From assembly GCF_900446215.1 (NCBI RefSeq), contig NZ_UAQZ01000012.1, positions 620,001 to 684,000 on the forward strand: a stretch of 64,000 nucleotides of DNA, read 5' to 3'. Positions 53,812 to 61,292 of the stretch are shown here, piece after piece. The first letter of the stretch is position 1, and every line of letters begins with the position of its first letter. The DNA is from Burkholderia cenocepacia (lineage in GTDB: Bacteria; Pseudomonadota; Gammaproteobacteria; Burkholderiales; Burkholderiaceae). The notes below the pieces were generated by a model. The model had not been told where the DNA came from and did not search any database. It saw only the letters and a program-made list of their open reading frames with translations. The position numbers and the translations under genes were made by a program.

Positions 53812-54208
53812 TCGGTTTTTCCAAAAAAAGGGGCGAAAAAAACGACCTCAATCCCGCCCAGCTCTTGCTGGGCCTAGAGGTGGTCTGGCGGGCCTAATAA
53901 CTGTAAACCATATGCATGCAGCACTGACACACACTCTCTCATGCTGCATTCCCTGTATTCACGGGAACATGAGAGGGTGAGGCAAAGCGACGCCCGGCCC
54001 CGAGAGGATGAAACGCAGCACTGCCGCCACGCAACAAAAAAGCGGCATGCACGAAGCGGTAAAGACCCCTAGAAGAAATAGCCGACCTCGAAGGGATACC
54101 GTGTTTCAACTGGCGGCAGTTTTTACGAAACCTTATACGGCGGGCCAAGATACACGGGAAGAGAGCACCCGGACCCGGACGCTCCCGACAGCGCGGCGAT
54201 ATGCGTGG
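53812..54208. other. 397-bp structured non-coding segment of the element
   Basis: No convincing gene. It holds a perfect hairpin GCCCAGC-TCTT-GCTGGGC (53856-53873) nested within longer pairing (GACCTC with GAGGTGGTC, CCCGCC with GGCGGG), and a two-tier dyad at 53936-53975. Homopolymer A runs lie at 53822-53842. It could combine a terminator for the upstream gene with a replication origin or a structured RNA. Confidence 0.55.
53936..53975. repeat. Two-tier inverted repeat (possible cruciform or origin)
   Basis: The outer arms are CTCTCATG (53936-53943) and CATGAGAG (53968-53975). The inner arms are TTCCC (53949-53953) and GGGAA (53963-53967) around a 9-nt loop. Both arms are perfect. Confidence 0.75.
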
Positions 54209-54511
54209 TTACATCTGATTCCGATGCATGACTCGCACCATCTTGCCGTCTTTATCAAACAGGACTGCGACGTGCGCCCCCGAAGCCCCGATCACGGAGC
54301 CCTGCGAATACATCCATTGCAGCAACGTGCCGCCATTCGCTACCGCTGACGACGATGCGGGCTTGCCCAGCGCGGTTTCTGCGTCCTGAATTGTGGTCAC
54401 GCCCGGACGCATCGAGTCCAGCGCGTCAGGGTCGAACTTATGTCCAATAGTCATACAGGCACTCACCGCCAATGAAGCAAGGGACAGCACGGCGATTCTT
54501 TTGATATTCAT
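54209..54511 (-). CDS. Small lipoprotein, SmpA/OmlA-like
   Basis: A 100-residue protein with a clear lipoprotein signal: MNIKRIAVLSLASLAVSAC, lipobox VSAC with Cys19. The mature part has DPDALDSMRPGVTTIQDAETALGKP and GGTLLQWMYSQG, which recalls the BamE/SmpA fold used by several small outer-membrane lipoproteins. A surface role in exclusion or host interaction is conceivable for an element-borne lipoprotein but is speculation. It is on the strand opposite the replication-type operon. Confidence 0.75.
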   Translation of the reverse strand: MNIKRIAVLSLASLAVSACMTIGHKFDPDALDSMRPGVTTIQDAETALGKPASSSAVANGGTLLQWMYSQGSVIGASGAHVAVLFDKDGKMVRVMHRNQM

Positions 54512-54556
54512 TTTTGTTTCCCCGATTTGTGCCGCGACTGCGGCGAATGCTAGGTG

Positions 54557-55021
54557 TCAAACAGTCCGGCTGCCGGTTTGGTCTTCGAAAGGCTTGTAGA
54601 ACGTCCCGCAACGAAGGCACATGAAGACCTTCTCATACTCGGCAAGTGCAGCGGCGTGGACCTTCTTTGCTTCTGAGCGATTGGCAGCCACGACGCCGAC
54701 CATTGCCAAAATTCCGCCGAAGAACCACCACACCGGAAAGCTCGTATCAGCGTCGAGGCCAAGCCATTTCGGCCCGAACGCGAAGCCATTCGCCCAGATA
54801 ACTAGAAGCCAAAAGAAGTTTTTGAATGCGCTGCCCCGCTTGGGAGGCGCGGCCCTGAGGGCCAAAGCTGAAGCATTGACGCCGATCCCGGCATTGATTC
54901 CCGACGACCCTGCGAGCGCTCCGGCAGACAACCCAACGCCCTCGGCATGCACTAGCGATGCTTTCTTGATCTGGTCCGCGCCGCAACCAGGACAGCATTT
55001 GGCCTTTTCTTTTTTGCTCAT
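54557..55021 (-). CDS. Zinc-ribbon membrane protein of unknown function
   Basis: A 154-residue protein. Cysteine pairs near both ends (CCPGCG at 9-14 and CLRCG near 135-139) could form one split zinc ribbon. Between them lie an Ala/Gly-rich stretch (about 30-58) and two likely membrane helices (about 67-85 and 93-112), then a helical KKVHAAALAEYEKVF segment. I do not recognise a named family. It is 45 bp upstream of the lipoprotein gene and transcribed with it, so the two may work together at the envelope. Confidence 0.65.
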   Translation of the reverse strand: MSKKEKAKCCPGCGADQIKKASLVHAEGVGLSAGALAGSSGINAGIGVNASALALRAAPPKRGSAFKNFFWLLVIWANGFAFGPKWLGLDADTSFPVWWFFGGILAMVGVVAANRSEAKKVHAAALAEYEKVFMCLRCGTFYKPFEDQTGSRTV

Positions 55022-55138
55022 CTTTTATGCACCAGAGATCACATGAACGCACATTTCGCCACTTTTAGAGCGCCCCCTATTGGGGCGGCGCTGAATAGTG
55101 CGTGGTCGAGATTATACCCACCCCGCAACATCACGCGG

Positions 55139-55366
55139 ATGAAGACCCACACATCCTTGCGGCAGCGCTTCGGAGCGCGCGTTAGACAGCTTCGGAAAGA
55201 GAAGACGGACCTTAGCCAAGAAGCCTTCGCCGATAAAGTCGGCTTTGCCCGCTCCTACTTCGGTCGGGTCGAAACGGGCAAGGCGAACCCATCACTCGAT
55301 GCAATTCAAACCATCGCGGAAGGGTTGGGCGTCGAAGTGAGCGCTCTTTTCGAGGACGACGATTAG
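55139..55366 (+). CDS. XRE-family helix-turn-helix regulator
   Basis: A 75-residue Cro/CI-type DNA-binding protein. The helix-turn-helix is LSQEAFADKVGFARSYFGRVE (about 26-46), followed by GKANPSLDAIQTIAEGLGV. It is a typical maintenance repressor for a mobile element. ATG 55139 is divergent from the zinc-ribbon gene (118-bp gap), which it may repress. It ends 31 bp before the stop of the convergent integrase gene. Confidence 0.87.
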   Translation: MKTHTSLRQRFGARVRQLRKEKTDLSQEAFADKVGFARSYFGRVETGKANPSLDAIQTIAEGLGVEVSALFEDDD

Positions 55367-55396
55367 TAGAGGTGGCCGACGGCGCGCAGCGCAGAA

Positions 55397-57346
55397 TCAA
55401 CGCGGTTCGCGTCGCTTCTGCCCCACTGCCGATTTGATCGCGGCCAAAGCATCGTCAATCCTGATCGGCGCTACGCCAGCGAGTGCGGGAAAGTGCAGCC
55501 CGGCAAGATTCTTCGCCAGCTCGTCGGCGCTGCGGTCCTTCGCGTAGCGGCTTCCGGCCTGCGTGGTGCCGCGCTCATGGCCTGCGAACTGCGCCAGCAC
55601 GCGCTCTGGCAGGTCAAGCCGTTCAAGTGCTGTAACGAACGTATGCCGGAACGAGTGGAACGTCTTCATCCCGTTGCGCTTGATGCCGAGCTTCTTGCCT
55701 AGAAAGCGCTCGTTGAACCACGATCCAGCCGGTTTGCCGTAGCCCTTCACGGGGTCACGTTTCAGCTCTGGAAACAGGCGAGTATGGCCCGCCCGCCTTA
55801 GCCTCGCGACATACTCGGGTAAGCCGAGACGCACCAGCTCGGCATGCAGCGGAACGACCCGCTCCGCATTGACCGTCTTCAGTGACTTGTCGGGCACGTC
55901 CGCCTCCTCCACCTTGTCGCCGTCAAGGTTGAAGTCCAGAAACCACGTCCCGGTCTCAGACTGCCGCACGTCATCAAGGTAGAGTTGTGACAGTTCATTG
56001 ATGCGCCCACCCGTCAACAGGCCCAACAGCGGCAGCCAGTAGTAGTGCGGTCGCCAGCGCGTGGACCCGTCGCGTGTGATGGTTCCTGCGCCACGCGTGA
56101 ACCAGTCCTGCGAAAAGATGCGTTCCAGTTCGTCAGGCTCGAACGTCTGCCGGTCGTCCTGCGGACGCGAACCCGCGCCCGCACTGCGCCCACGCTTGTA
56201 GCCCGATGCCGGATTGAAGTGCATCAAGCCCGCCTTGACGCCGTAGCCGAGAATCTGGCTAACGTTTCCGACGTGCCGTTTCACCGTCTCTTCACTCTTG
56301 AGTTTCAGCCCGTCGCGCTTCGCAAGCTCTATCAGCTCGTGGAGGGTTTTGGTCTCGCCGGTCTCGCGAAGATACTTGCGCCGTGCATCGTGGAGGTCTG
56401 TCGGCAGCAAGGCGAGCAGTCGCGCGAACTCCAGCACGGTCTCTTTCTCGATGTCGCCTAGCGCGGGATCATCCATCAGACCCGCGAACAGACCGGCTTC
56501 GGTTGTCATGCGGCGGGTCTGTTCTTCTTTCCAGCTCCGATCCTGCTTGTAAAGCTCGAACAGGTCTGAAAAGCGCTTGGAGCCTTGCCGCCTCGTGATT
56601 GGGTCTGGGCTATGCGTCGCCATGCTAGGCGTCACGGCGGGGCTTGCTGGCGGCGCGGGCGGCATCGTCGTGGCAGTCGGCACGACAGGGCTTGCTGGCG
56701 GCACATACAAGGCAAGGCGGGCACGAACCTGCGCGACGGCGGTTTTGGTCGTGACGCACTCGGAGAGCGATACTTCCAGCTCGTCATCCAGAATGACGGC
56801 GGCGCGCTCACCGTGCCGCAAAACGGACTCTACGGATCTCTCACCCGCGACAAACCGGCCAAGCGTCGCACGGTTATCGAGGAATCGCACCATGCCGGAA
56901 TGGATCGTCTCGACGCCTTTGCGCTCAACGTCATTCAGGATGAGGCCGCCGCCATAGTCGCGCTCGATGTCGTTCAAGTCAGGAACCGTCCAACCGCGTA
57001 GACCCTGAACGTGTGTATAGACCTGCGCCCCATCATTCAGCAGTTCGCCAGCAAGTGCGCCGGGTGAGATACCGATAGCTTCCGCCGCCGCTGTGATTGA
57101 AATCATGCCGTCGCCAGCAATCAGCGGGCTTTCGTTCCTGAGTTTTTCCGCGTCCATCGCCTGAAAGTGTTTGCGCCAGTGAAGCTGGATTCTAAGCGCC
57201 TCAGTCTTCGCAACCGCCAGACTTCGGACGCCGGTAGACGTGTGTATTTCCGTCCTACCGATGGACTCGCGCAACCGCTTAGGGACGACAAGACGAACAG
57301 CGTAGATGCCGCTTGAGCGACGATACAGGCAGGACATACCCTGCAT
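55397..57346 (-). CDS. int: Tyrosine-type site-specific integrase
   Basis: A 649-residue integrase that should catalyse recombination at the tRNA-Gly attachment site. The N-terminal region MSCLYRRSSGIYAVRLVVPKRL is typical of long phage-type integrases. The catalytic residues are Arg in LTGGRINELSQLYLDDV (about 445), His and Arg in FHSFRHTFVTAL (about 560), His in FAGHERGTT (about 583) and the Tyr nucleophile in GSRYAKDRS (about 597). A Pro/Thr/Ala-rich linker near 220-245 joins the arm-binding part to the core. The gene starts 86 bp from the attachment repeat, as usual. Confidence 0.93.
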   Translation of the reverse strand: MQGMSCLYRRSSGIYAVRLVVPKRLRESIGRTEIHTSTGVRSLAVAKTEALRIQLHWRKHFQAMDAEKLRNESPLIAGDGMISITAAAEAIGISPGALAGELLNDGAQVYTHVQGLRGWTVPDLNDIERDYGGGLILNDVERKGVETIHSGMVRFLDNRATLGRFVAGERSVESVLRHGERAAVILDDELEVSLSECVTTKTAVAQVRARLALYVPPASPVVPTATTMPPAPPASPAVTPSMATHSPDPITRRQGSKRFSDLFELYKQDRSWKEEQTRRMTTEAGLFAGLMDDPALGDIEKETVLEFARLLALLPTDLHDARRKYLRETGETKTLHELIELAKRDGLKLKSEETVKRHVGNVSQILGYGVKAGLMHFNPASGYKRGRSAGAGSRPQDDRQTFEPDELERIFSQDWFTRGAGTITRDGSTRWRPHYYWLPLLGLLTGGRINELSQLYLDDVRQSETGTWFLDFNLDGDKVEEADVPDKSLKTVNAERVVPLHAELVRLGLPEYVARLRRAGHTRLFPELKRDPVKGYGKPAGSWFNERFLGKKLGIKRNGMKTFHSFRHTFVTALERLDLPERVLAQFAGHERGTTQAGSRYAKDRSADELAKNLAGLHFPALAGVAPIRIDDALAAIKSAVGQKRREPR

Positions 57347-57431
57347 GACGGACCACCACTGTAGTAGTCTCGCGGAGTATTCGTGCTGTCAGGACCGTAA
57401 CCGGAACAAAATCAACCGGTTAGGTTCGAGG

Positions 57432-57457
57432 TGGAGCGGGCGATGGGAATCGAACCC
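57432..57457. repeat. Proximal attachment repeat (attR) in tRNA-Gly
   Basis: 26 bp identical to 51092-51117. It overlaps the 3' acceptor strand, discriminator, CCA and T-arm of tRNA-Gly, so integration leaves an intact tRNA. Confidence 0.92.
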
Positions 57458-57506
57458 ACGTCATCAGCTTGGGAAGCTGAGGTAATGGCCATTATACGAC
57501 GCCCGC
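57432..57506 (-). tRNA. glyT: tRNA-Gly(CCC)
   Basis: The acceptor stem GCGGGCG (57506-57500) pairs with CGCCCGC, followed by discriminator T and encoded CCA (57434-57432). The anticodon arm is TCAGC-TTCCCAA-GCTGA, giving anticodon CCC. The T-loop is GGTTCGATTCC. It has 75 nt including CCA and serves as the integration site for the element to its left. The gene symbol is by analogy with E. coli. Confidence 0.95.
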
Positions 57507-57516
57507 AGAACGCGTA

Positions 57517-57546
57517 ATTCTACAAGGATTCGAGTCGATATGGCAA
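57517..57546 (-). promoter_or_regulatory. Promoter of tRNA-Gly
   Basis: On the minus strand: -35 TTGCCA (57546-57541), an 18-bp spacer, and -10 TAGAAT (57522-57517), ending 11 bp before the tRNA 5' end. It lies outside the integrated element, so tRNA expression is kept. Confidence 0.7.
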
Positions 57547-57758
57547 GCGGGGAGTTTCGGCTGACGGTATCGAATCGAGTCCGGATCCGGGGCGGAGCGG
57601 TGGCATCGATGTCGGATTTCATGGCCGAGTCGCCAGCAGAGGCCCGGGCATTCTTCCCGGCAGAGCGCGAACGATCGGCCAAGATCAGGCGACAGGCCCA
57701 CGCGCGGCGAGCGGTGGCTCATGCCGGCAAAGAGGCCACGGGCGGACAGGTTCCATGA
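57540..57758 (+). CDS. Possible small ORF coupled to the immunity-like gene
   Basis: 72 codons. Its stop overlaps the next ATG by four bases (ATGA), the pattern of translational coupling. The sequence (SDFMAESPAEARAFFPAERER region, then basic) matches nothing I know. The start overlaps the -35 region of the tRNA promoter on the other strand and there is no good ribosome site, so it may be a chance frame or a gene remnant. Confidence 0.25.
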   Translation: MASGEFRLTVSNRVRIRGGAVASMSDFMAESPAEARAFFPAERERSAKIRRQAHARRAVAHAGKEATGGQVP

Positions 57759-58672
57759 TGTTGAATGCATTGACGATCACTCCCGGGCAGGAACACGAAG
57801 CGCGGGCGAAGGCGTTCTATCTGCTCAAGCAATGGACGAGCTTCACGTTCCTCGAGTACGCCGTTGGTCTGTATCGGGATTTCCTCGGCGCGTACGCCAA
57901 ACAATTGAACACACCGAGCCCAAATCAGGCAGAGCTGGAGGCCGCGTATACGCACGATTTCCTGGCGGCACTCGCGCAAATGGAGCGGGGCATTGACGCA
58001 TTACGCCGAGGTCTCGACAAACGAGCGGCATACGACGCGCTGCTTGCAGGAAGTCAGCAAGGCGGCGACCTGTTGTTTGGACGGAGCGCACTTGAAATCG
58101 GCCGGAAATACGATCCGTTTTTCCATTCGCTGGGACTGAAGGACACCAGCTTCGCGGATCCCGTGTATGCCACCGGGTTCGCGGAGGGCGTATGGATCGA
58201 GAGATTGATTTGCTACGCGTTCAAGTGCACGGTCGGATCCGGTTTTACCGGGATGCTTGCATACGGAACGCGTGCGGATGGCGGAACCCGTGTTTTCGAG
58301 CACTGGACCTATGAATCCATGTTCGCGGACGCGCCCCTTCCTGCGTGGCGCTATTGGCCTCTCGGTCGTGCATATCCGGCATCGCTTCCTCCGTGTCCGC
58401 CCAGGAACGAATCCGCAAGCGGCGAGATTTGCAGCGATCGGGAGATCCCTGTCGACGGTATCTGGGAGCCATGGTTTCCGGGCGGCAAGGTCGGTTGTCC
58501 GAGCTACTTCCTCGAGGGCAGCGTGGCTCACAAGTACCTGCTGGAAGGTACCAACGACGAATATGCGGTGCGCTGGCGACTGCTGTGGGAAGACATGCGT
58601 TACCGGGATGGCAGCTTTCCGACAGAGGAGGAAACCTGCCTTCCTTTGCACGCAAGCCCATGTCGAAAATAG
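57755..58672 (+). CDS. Immunity-protein-like protein (Imm71/Imm72-type), orphan
   Basis: A 305-residue soluble protein. The helical N-terminal half has KAFYLLKQWTSFTFLEYAVGLYRDFL; the second half has YDPFFHSLGLKDTSFADPVYATGF, AEGVWIERLICYAFKCTVGSGF and FPGGKVGCPSYFLEG. I associate this pattern with immunity proteins of polymorphic or type VI effector toxins in Burkholderia (Imm71/Imm72), from memory. No toxin, VgrG or Rhs gene is adjacent, so it is an orphan, possibly protecting against toxins of sister strains. The start is one of two consecutive ATGs (57755 or 57758). Confidence 0.6.
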   Translation: MMLNALTITPGQEHEARAKAFYLLKQWTSFTFLEYAVGLYRDFLGAYAKQLNTPSPNQAELEAAYTHDFLAALAQMERGIDALRRGLDKRAAYDALLAGSQQGGDLLFGRSALEIGRKYDPFFHSLGLKDTSFADPVYATGFAEGVWIERLICYAFKCTVGSGFTGMLAYGTRADGGTRVFEHWTYESMFADAPLPAWRYWPLGRAYPASLPPCPPRNESASGEICSDREIPVDGIWEPWFPGGKVGCPSYFLEGSVAHKYLLEGTNDEYAVRWRLLWEDMRYRDGSFPTEEETCLPLHASPCRK

Positions 58673-58761
58673 ACGAGTCGGTGTCGGAAGCATACAAGTC
58701 GCGACAACGCTTTCGAACTAACGTGACAAGCCTCTTACACGATCGTCAGTCTGGAGCCGAC

Positions 58762-59106
58762 ATGTCCGATTTCATCACCGTTCTGCGCAAAACCTGCCCG
58801 ACGCCTGTCCTCGATGCGACCAAGTGGAGGCGCATTGGCGGCGATCCGCATACCGTCAACCTCAACGCGTACGTCTCGAAGGACGGCAGCAAGATCATGG
58901 GCACCTGGATCTGCACGCCGGGCAAGTTCGAGGTGAACTACGAAAAATGGGAGTACTGCCACTTCCTCGATGGTTACTGCATCATCACGCCGGAAGGCGA
59001 GGAGCCGCAGCACCTGAAAGCCGGTGACGTATTCGTGATCGAACCCGGCATGAAAGGGACATGGGAAGTGGTGGAGACGGTGCGCAAGTACTTCGTCTTC
59101 GCCTGA
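58762..59106 (+). CDS. Cupin domain protein (Cupin_3 type)
   Basis: A 114-residue single-domain cupin. GTWICTPGKFEVNYEKWEYCHFLDG is the first beta motif and LKAGDVFVIEPGMKGTWEVVE the second. Such proteins include (S)-ureidoglycine aminohydrolase-like and many uncharacterised members; the substrate here is unknown. ATG 58762 with GGAG upstream gives the usual MSDFITVLRK start, though an in-frame extension exists upstream. Confidence 0.8.
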   Translation: MSDFITVLRKTCPTPVLDATKWRRIGGDPHTVNLNAYVSKDGSKIMGTWICTPGKFEVNYEKWEYCHFLDGYCIITPEGEEPQHLKAGDVFVIEPGMKGTWEVVETVRKYFVFA

Positions 59107-59433
59107 GCGGGCTGGTCGATCCAAGCATACCGTCGTCGCTCGACATCCTTCCGGTTCACGGAGCCGGGAGGGCAAGCGGCGGATGCCGGTTCAATCGGAC
59201 TCGATCCGGTTCGAAAAATGGCGCGCCGAGCATGGTCACCCGCTCGGCGGCTCTCGCTATCCGACCGTACCCGGTGCTGAATTCAACGCGCGGTTGTCCG
59301 GCGGCGACACGATGACGCTCGCCGGTCGTGCACGCGGTCGCGCAAACCCCTAAGATGCAGCGATCCGTCCACCGTTTCCGCTGCAGCGCACGAATCTCCC
59401 GCCTGCGCCGGACGCCCCTTCGGAACCCCGACC
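59107..59433. other. 327-bp intergenic segment without recognised feature
   Basis: I see no convincing gene, hairpin terminator or operator between the cupin gene and the tartrate dehydratase-like gene. It presumably contains the promoter of the latter. Confidence 0.5.
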
Positions 59434-60615
59434 ATGCGCATCACCGCGATCCACGAACGCGCGATTCCCGTATCCCGCTATGCCGATCCGGCGATTCCGT
59501 CTGGCGGCCTGACGACGAGCGTCGTCGCGGTCGTCACCGACGTCGTGCGCGGCGGGCGCCCGGTGACGGGCTACGGCTACGCGTCGATCGGCCGCTTCGC
59601 GCAGGGCGGCCTGATCCGCGAACGCTTCGCGCCGCGTCTGCTCGCCGCCGCCGATACGCTCGCCGACGAGGCCGGCACGAACCTCGACCCGTTCCGCGCA
59701 TGGCGCGCGATGATGGCCGGCGAGAAGCCGGGCGGGCACGGCGAACGCTGCGTTGCGGTCGGCACGCTCGACATGGCGATCTGGGACGCCGCCGCGAAGA
59801 TCGCCGATCTGCCGCTGCATCGCTTTCTCGCCGATCGTCTCCAACGCACGGCAGCACCACGCGTGCGCGTCTACGCGGGCGGCGGCTACCGCTATCCGCA
59901 TGACGATCTCGCGCGCCTGTCGGACGAGATACGACGGATCGTCGATCTCGGCTACACGCACGCGAAGATCAAGATCGGCGGGGCGAATTTCGATCAGGAC
60001 CGGCGCCGCATCGACGCCGCGGCCGCGCAGTTGGCAGGCCCTTCGCATCTCGCAGTCGACGCGATGAACACGTACGACGCGACGACCGCCCACGAGGCGG
60101 CCGACATGCTCGCGCCGTTCGGCCTCTGGTGGTTCGAGGACATCTGCGACCCGCTCGACCTGCCGCTCCAGGCAGACGTCGCCACGCGATACGCACCGCC
60201 GATCGCAGCAGGCGAAGCGCTGTTTTCGCTCGCGGAAGCGAAGCTGCTCGACCGCTACGGCGGCTTGCGTGCCGACCGCGACGTGCTGGTGTTCGATCCC
60301 GTGCACAGCTACGGGCTGCCGGGCTATCTGCAGATCGTCGATCACTTCGTGTCGCGCGGCTGGCGGCGCGACGCGTTCTGGCCGCATGGGGGCCATCTGT
60401 TCTCGTTGCACGTCGTCGCGGCGCTCGGGCTTGGCGGCGCGGAAATCAGCCCGTTCGCGTTCCAGCCGTTCAGCGGACTGGCCGATGGCGAAATCGTCGA
60501 CGCGGGATACGCGCGCGTGCCGCAGGCACCGGGTATCGGATTCGAGCTGCATGCCCACGCACACGACGCGTTCCGCGCGATATCGCTATCGGGCTATCGG
60601 GCCGCTGATACCTAA
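59434..60615 (+). CDS. tarD: Enolase-superfamily dehydratase, D-tartrate dehydratase-like
   Basis: A 393-residue mandelate racemase/muconate lactonizing family enzyme. The catalytic KXK is HAKIKIGG (Lys178/Lys180); metal ligands are Asp209 (AVDAMNTY), Glu235 (WWFEDICDP) and Glu261 (AAGEALFS); the general acid/base His lies in FWPHGGHLFSLH (His318 or His321). This set, including the length, matches D(-)-tartrate dehydratase (oxaloacetate-forming). Substrate identity is inferred from the motif set. Its stop overlaps the convergent LysE-type gene by 4 bp. Confidence 0.8.
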   Translation: MRITAIHERAIPVSRYADPAIPSGGLTTSVVAVVTDVVRGGRPVTGYGYASIGRFAQGGLIRERFAPRLLAAADTLADEAGTNLDPFRAWRAMMAGEKPGGHGERCVAVGTLDMAIWDAAAKIADLPLHRFLADRLQRTAAPRVRVYAGGGYRYPHDDLARLSDEIRRIVDLGYTHAKIKIGGANFDQDRRRIDAAAAQLAGPSHLAVDAMNTYDATTAHEAADMLAPFGLWWFEDICDPLDLPLQADVATRYAPPIAAGEALFSLAEAKLLDRYGGLRADRDVLVFDPVHSYGLPGYLQIVDHFVSRGWRRDAFWPHGGHLFSLHVVAALGLGGAEISPFAFQPFSGLADGEIVDAGYARVPQAPGIGFELHAHAHDAFRAISLSGYRAADT

Positions 60616-61238
60616 AGCGCGTCGATCGCGAAACGCACCGCGAAGCCGAGCATCATCACCGCGACGAAGCCATCGAGCACGCGCCACGCGAGCGTACGGG
60701 CGAACCACGCACGGCACGCGCGTGCGCCATAGACGAGCATCAGGAACCACGCCAGCGAAGCAGTCATCGCGCCGATCGCAAACGGTGCGCGGGCAGACGG
60801 CGCGTGGCTCACGATCACGGTCCCGAGCAGCAGCACCGTATCGATCCATGCATACGGATTGAGCAGCGAAACCGCGGCGGTCGCGAGCAGCGTGCGCGAC
60901 CGCATGGGTTCGCTAGCGACGCGTGAGCCATCTACATGCTCAGGCTCCCGTCCGACGATCGCCGAGCGCAGCGCGAGCAGGCCGTAGCCGGCGAGATACG
61001 CGATACCGGCCCACAGCGCGGCTGCCACCACGGCGGCATGGCGCGACAGCAATGCCGACAGCCCGTGCGCGCCGAGCACGATCAGCAATGCGTCGCTGCC
61101 TGCGCAGACGAGGGCGATGGAGAGCAGGTGAGGGCTCGAAAGCGAGCGCTTGATGACGAAGGCGTCCTTGGGACCGACCGACGTGAACAGGCCTGCGCCA
61201 AGCAGCAGGCCTTCGAGGAAGGCAGAGGTGTCGAGCAC
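60612..61238 (-). CDS. LysE-family amino acid exporter
   Basis: A 208-residue, six-segment membrane protein. FLEGLLLGAGLFTSVGPKDAFVIKRSL at the N-terminus is the LysE/ArgO signature, and SLLNPYAWIDTVLLLG near 121-136 is the second conserved motif. It probably exports lysine, arginine or related basic amino acids. It lies convergent with tarD; the LysR gene on the same strand starts far upstream and need not be linked. The start is ATG 61238. Confidence 0.88.
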   Translation of the reverse strand: MLDTSAFLEGLLLGAGLFTSVGPKDAFVIKRSLSSPHLLSIALVCAGSDALLIVLGAHGLSALLSRHAAVVAAALWAGIAYLAGYGLLALRSAIVGREPEHVDGSRVASEPMRSRTLLATAAVSLLNPYAWIDTVLLLGTVIVSHAPSARAPFAIGAMTASLAWFLMLVYGARACRAWFARTLAWRVLDGFVAVMMLGFAVRFAIDAL

Positions 61239-61292
61239 GAGCGGGCCGACAACCTCTTAAGCTGAACCGGTGATGGTTACGATGGAGCCACG

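Larger units (their letters stand above)
51092..57457. mobile_element. 6.34-kb integrative element in tRNA-Gly(CCC)
   Basis: The element is bounded by identical 26-bp repeats, 51092-51117 and 57432-57457. The right copy is the 3' end of an intact tRNA-Gly gene including its encoded CCA. The tyrosine integrase lies next to the tRNA and is transcribed away from it. Cargo, left to right: serine recombinase, three plus-strand genes of unknown or tentative function behind one promoter, a structured non-coding segment, a lipoprotein, a zinc-ribbon membrane protein, and an XRE regulator. No capsid, portal, conjugation or antibiotic-resistance gene is present, so it may be a satellite or an integrated plasmid-like element. 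Base composition looks less GC-rich than the flanks. Confidence 0.88.

Noticed and set aside
54008-54349. 113-codon plus-strand frame
   Set aside because: It overlaps the lipoprotein gene antisense, has no ribosome site, and looks like random basic sequence.
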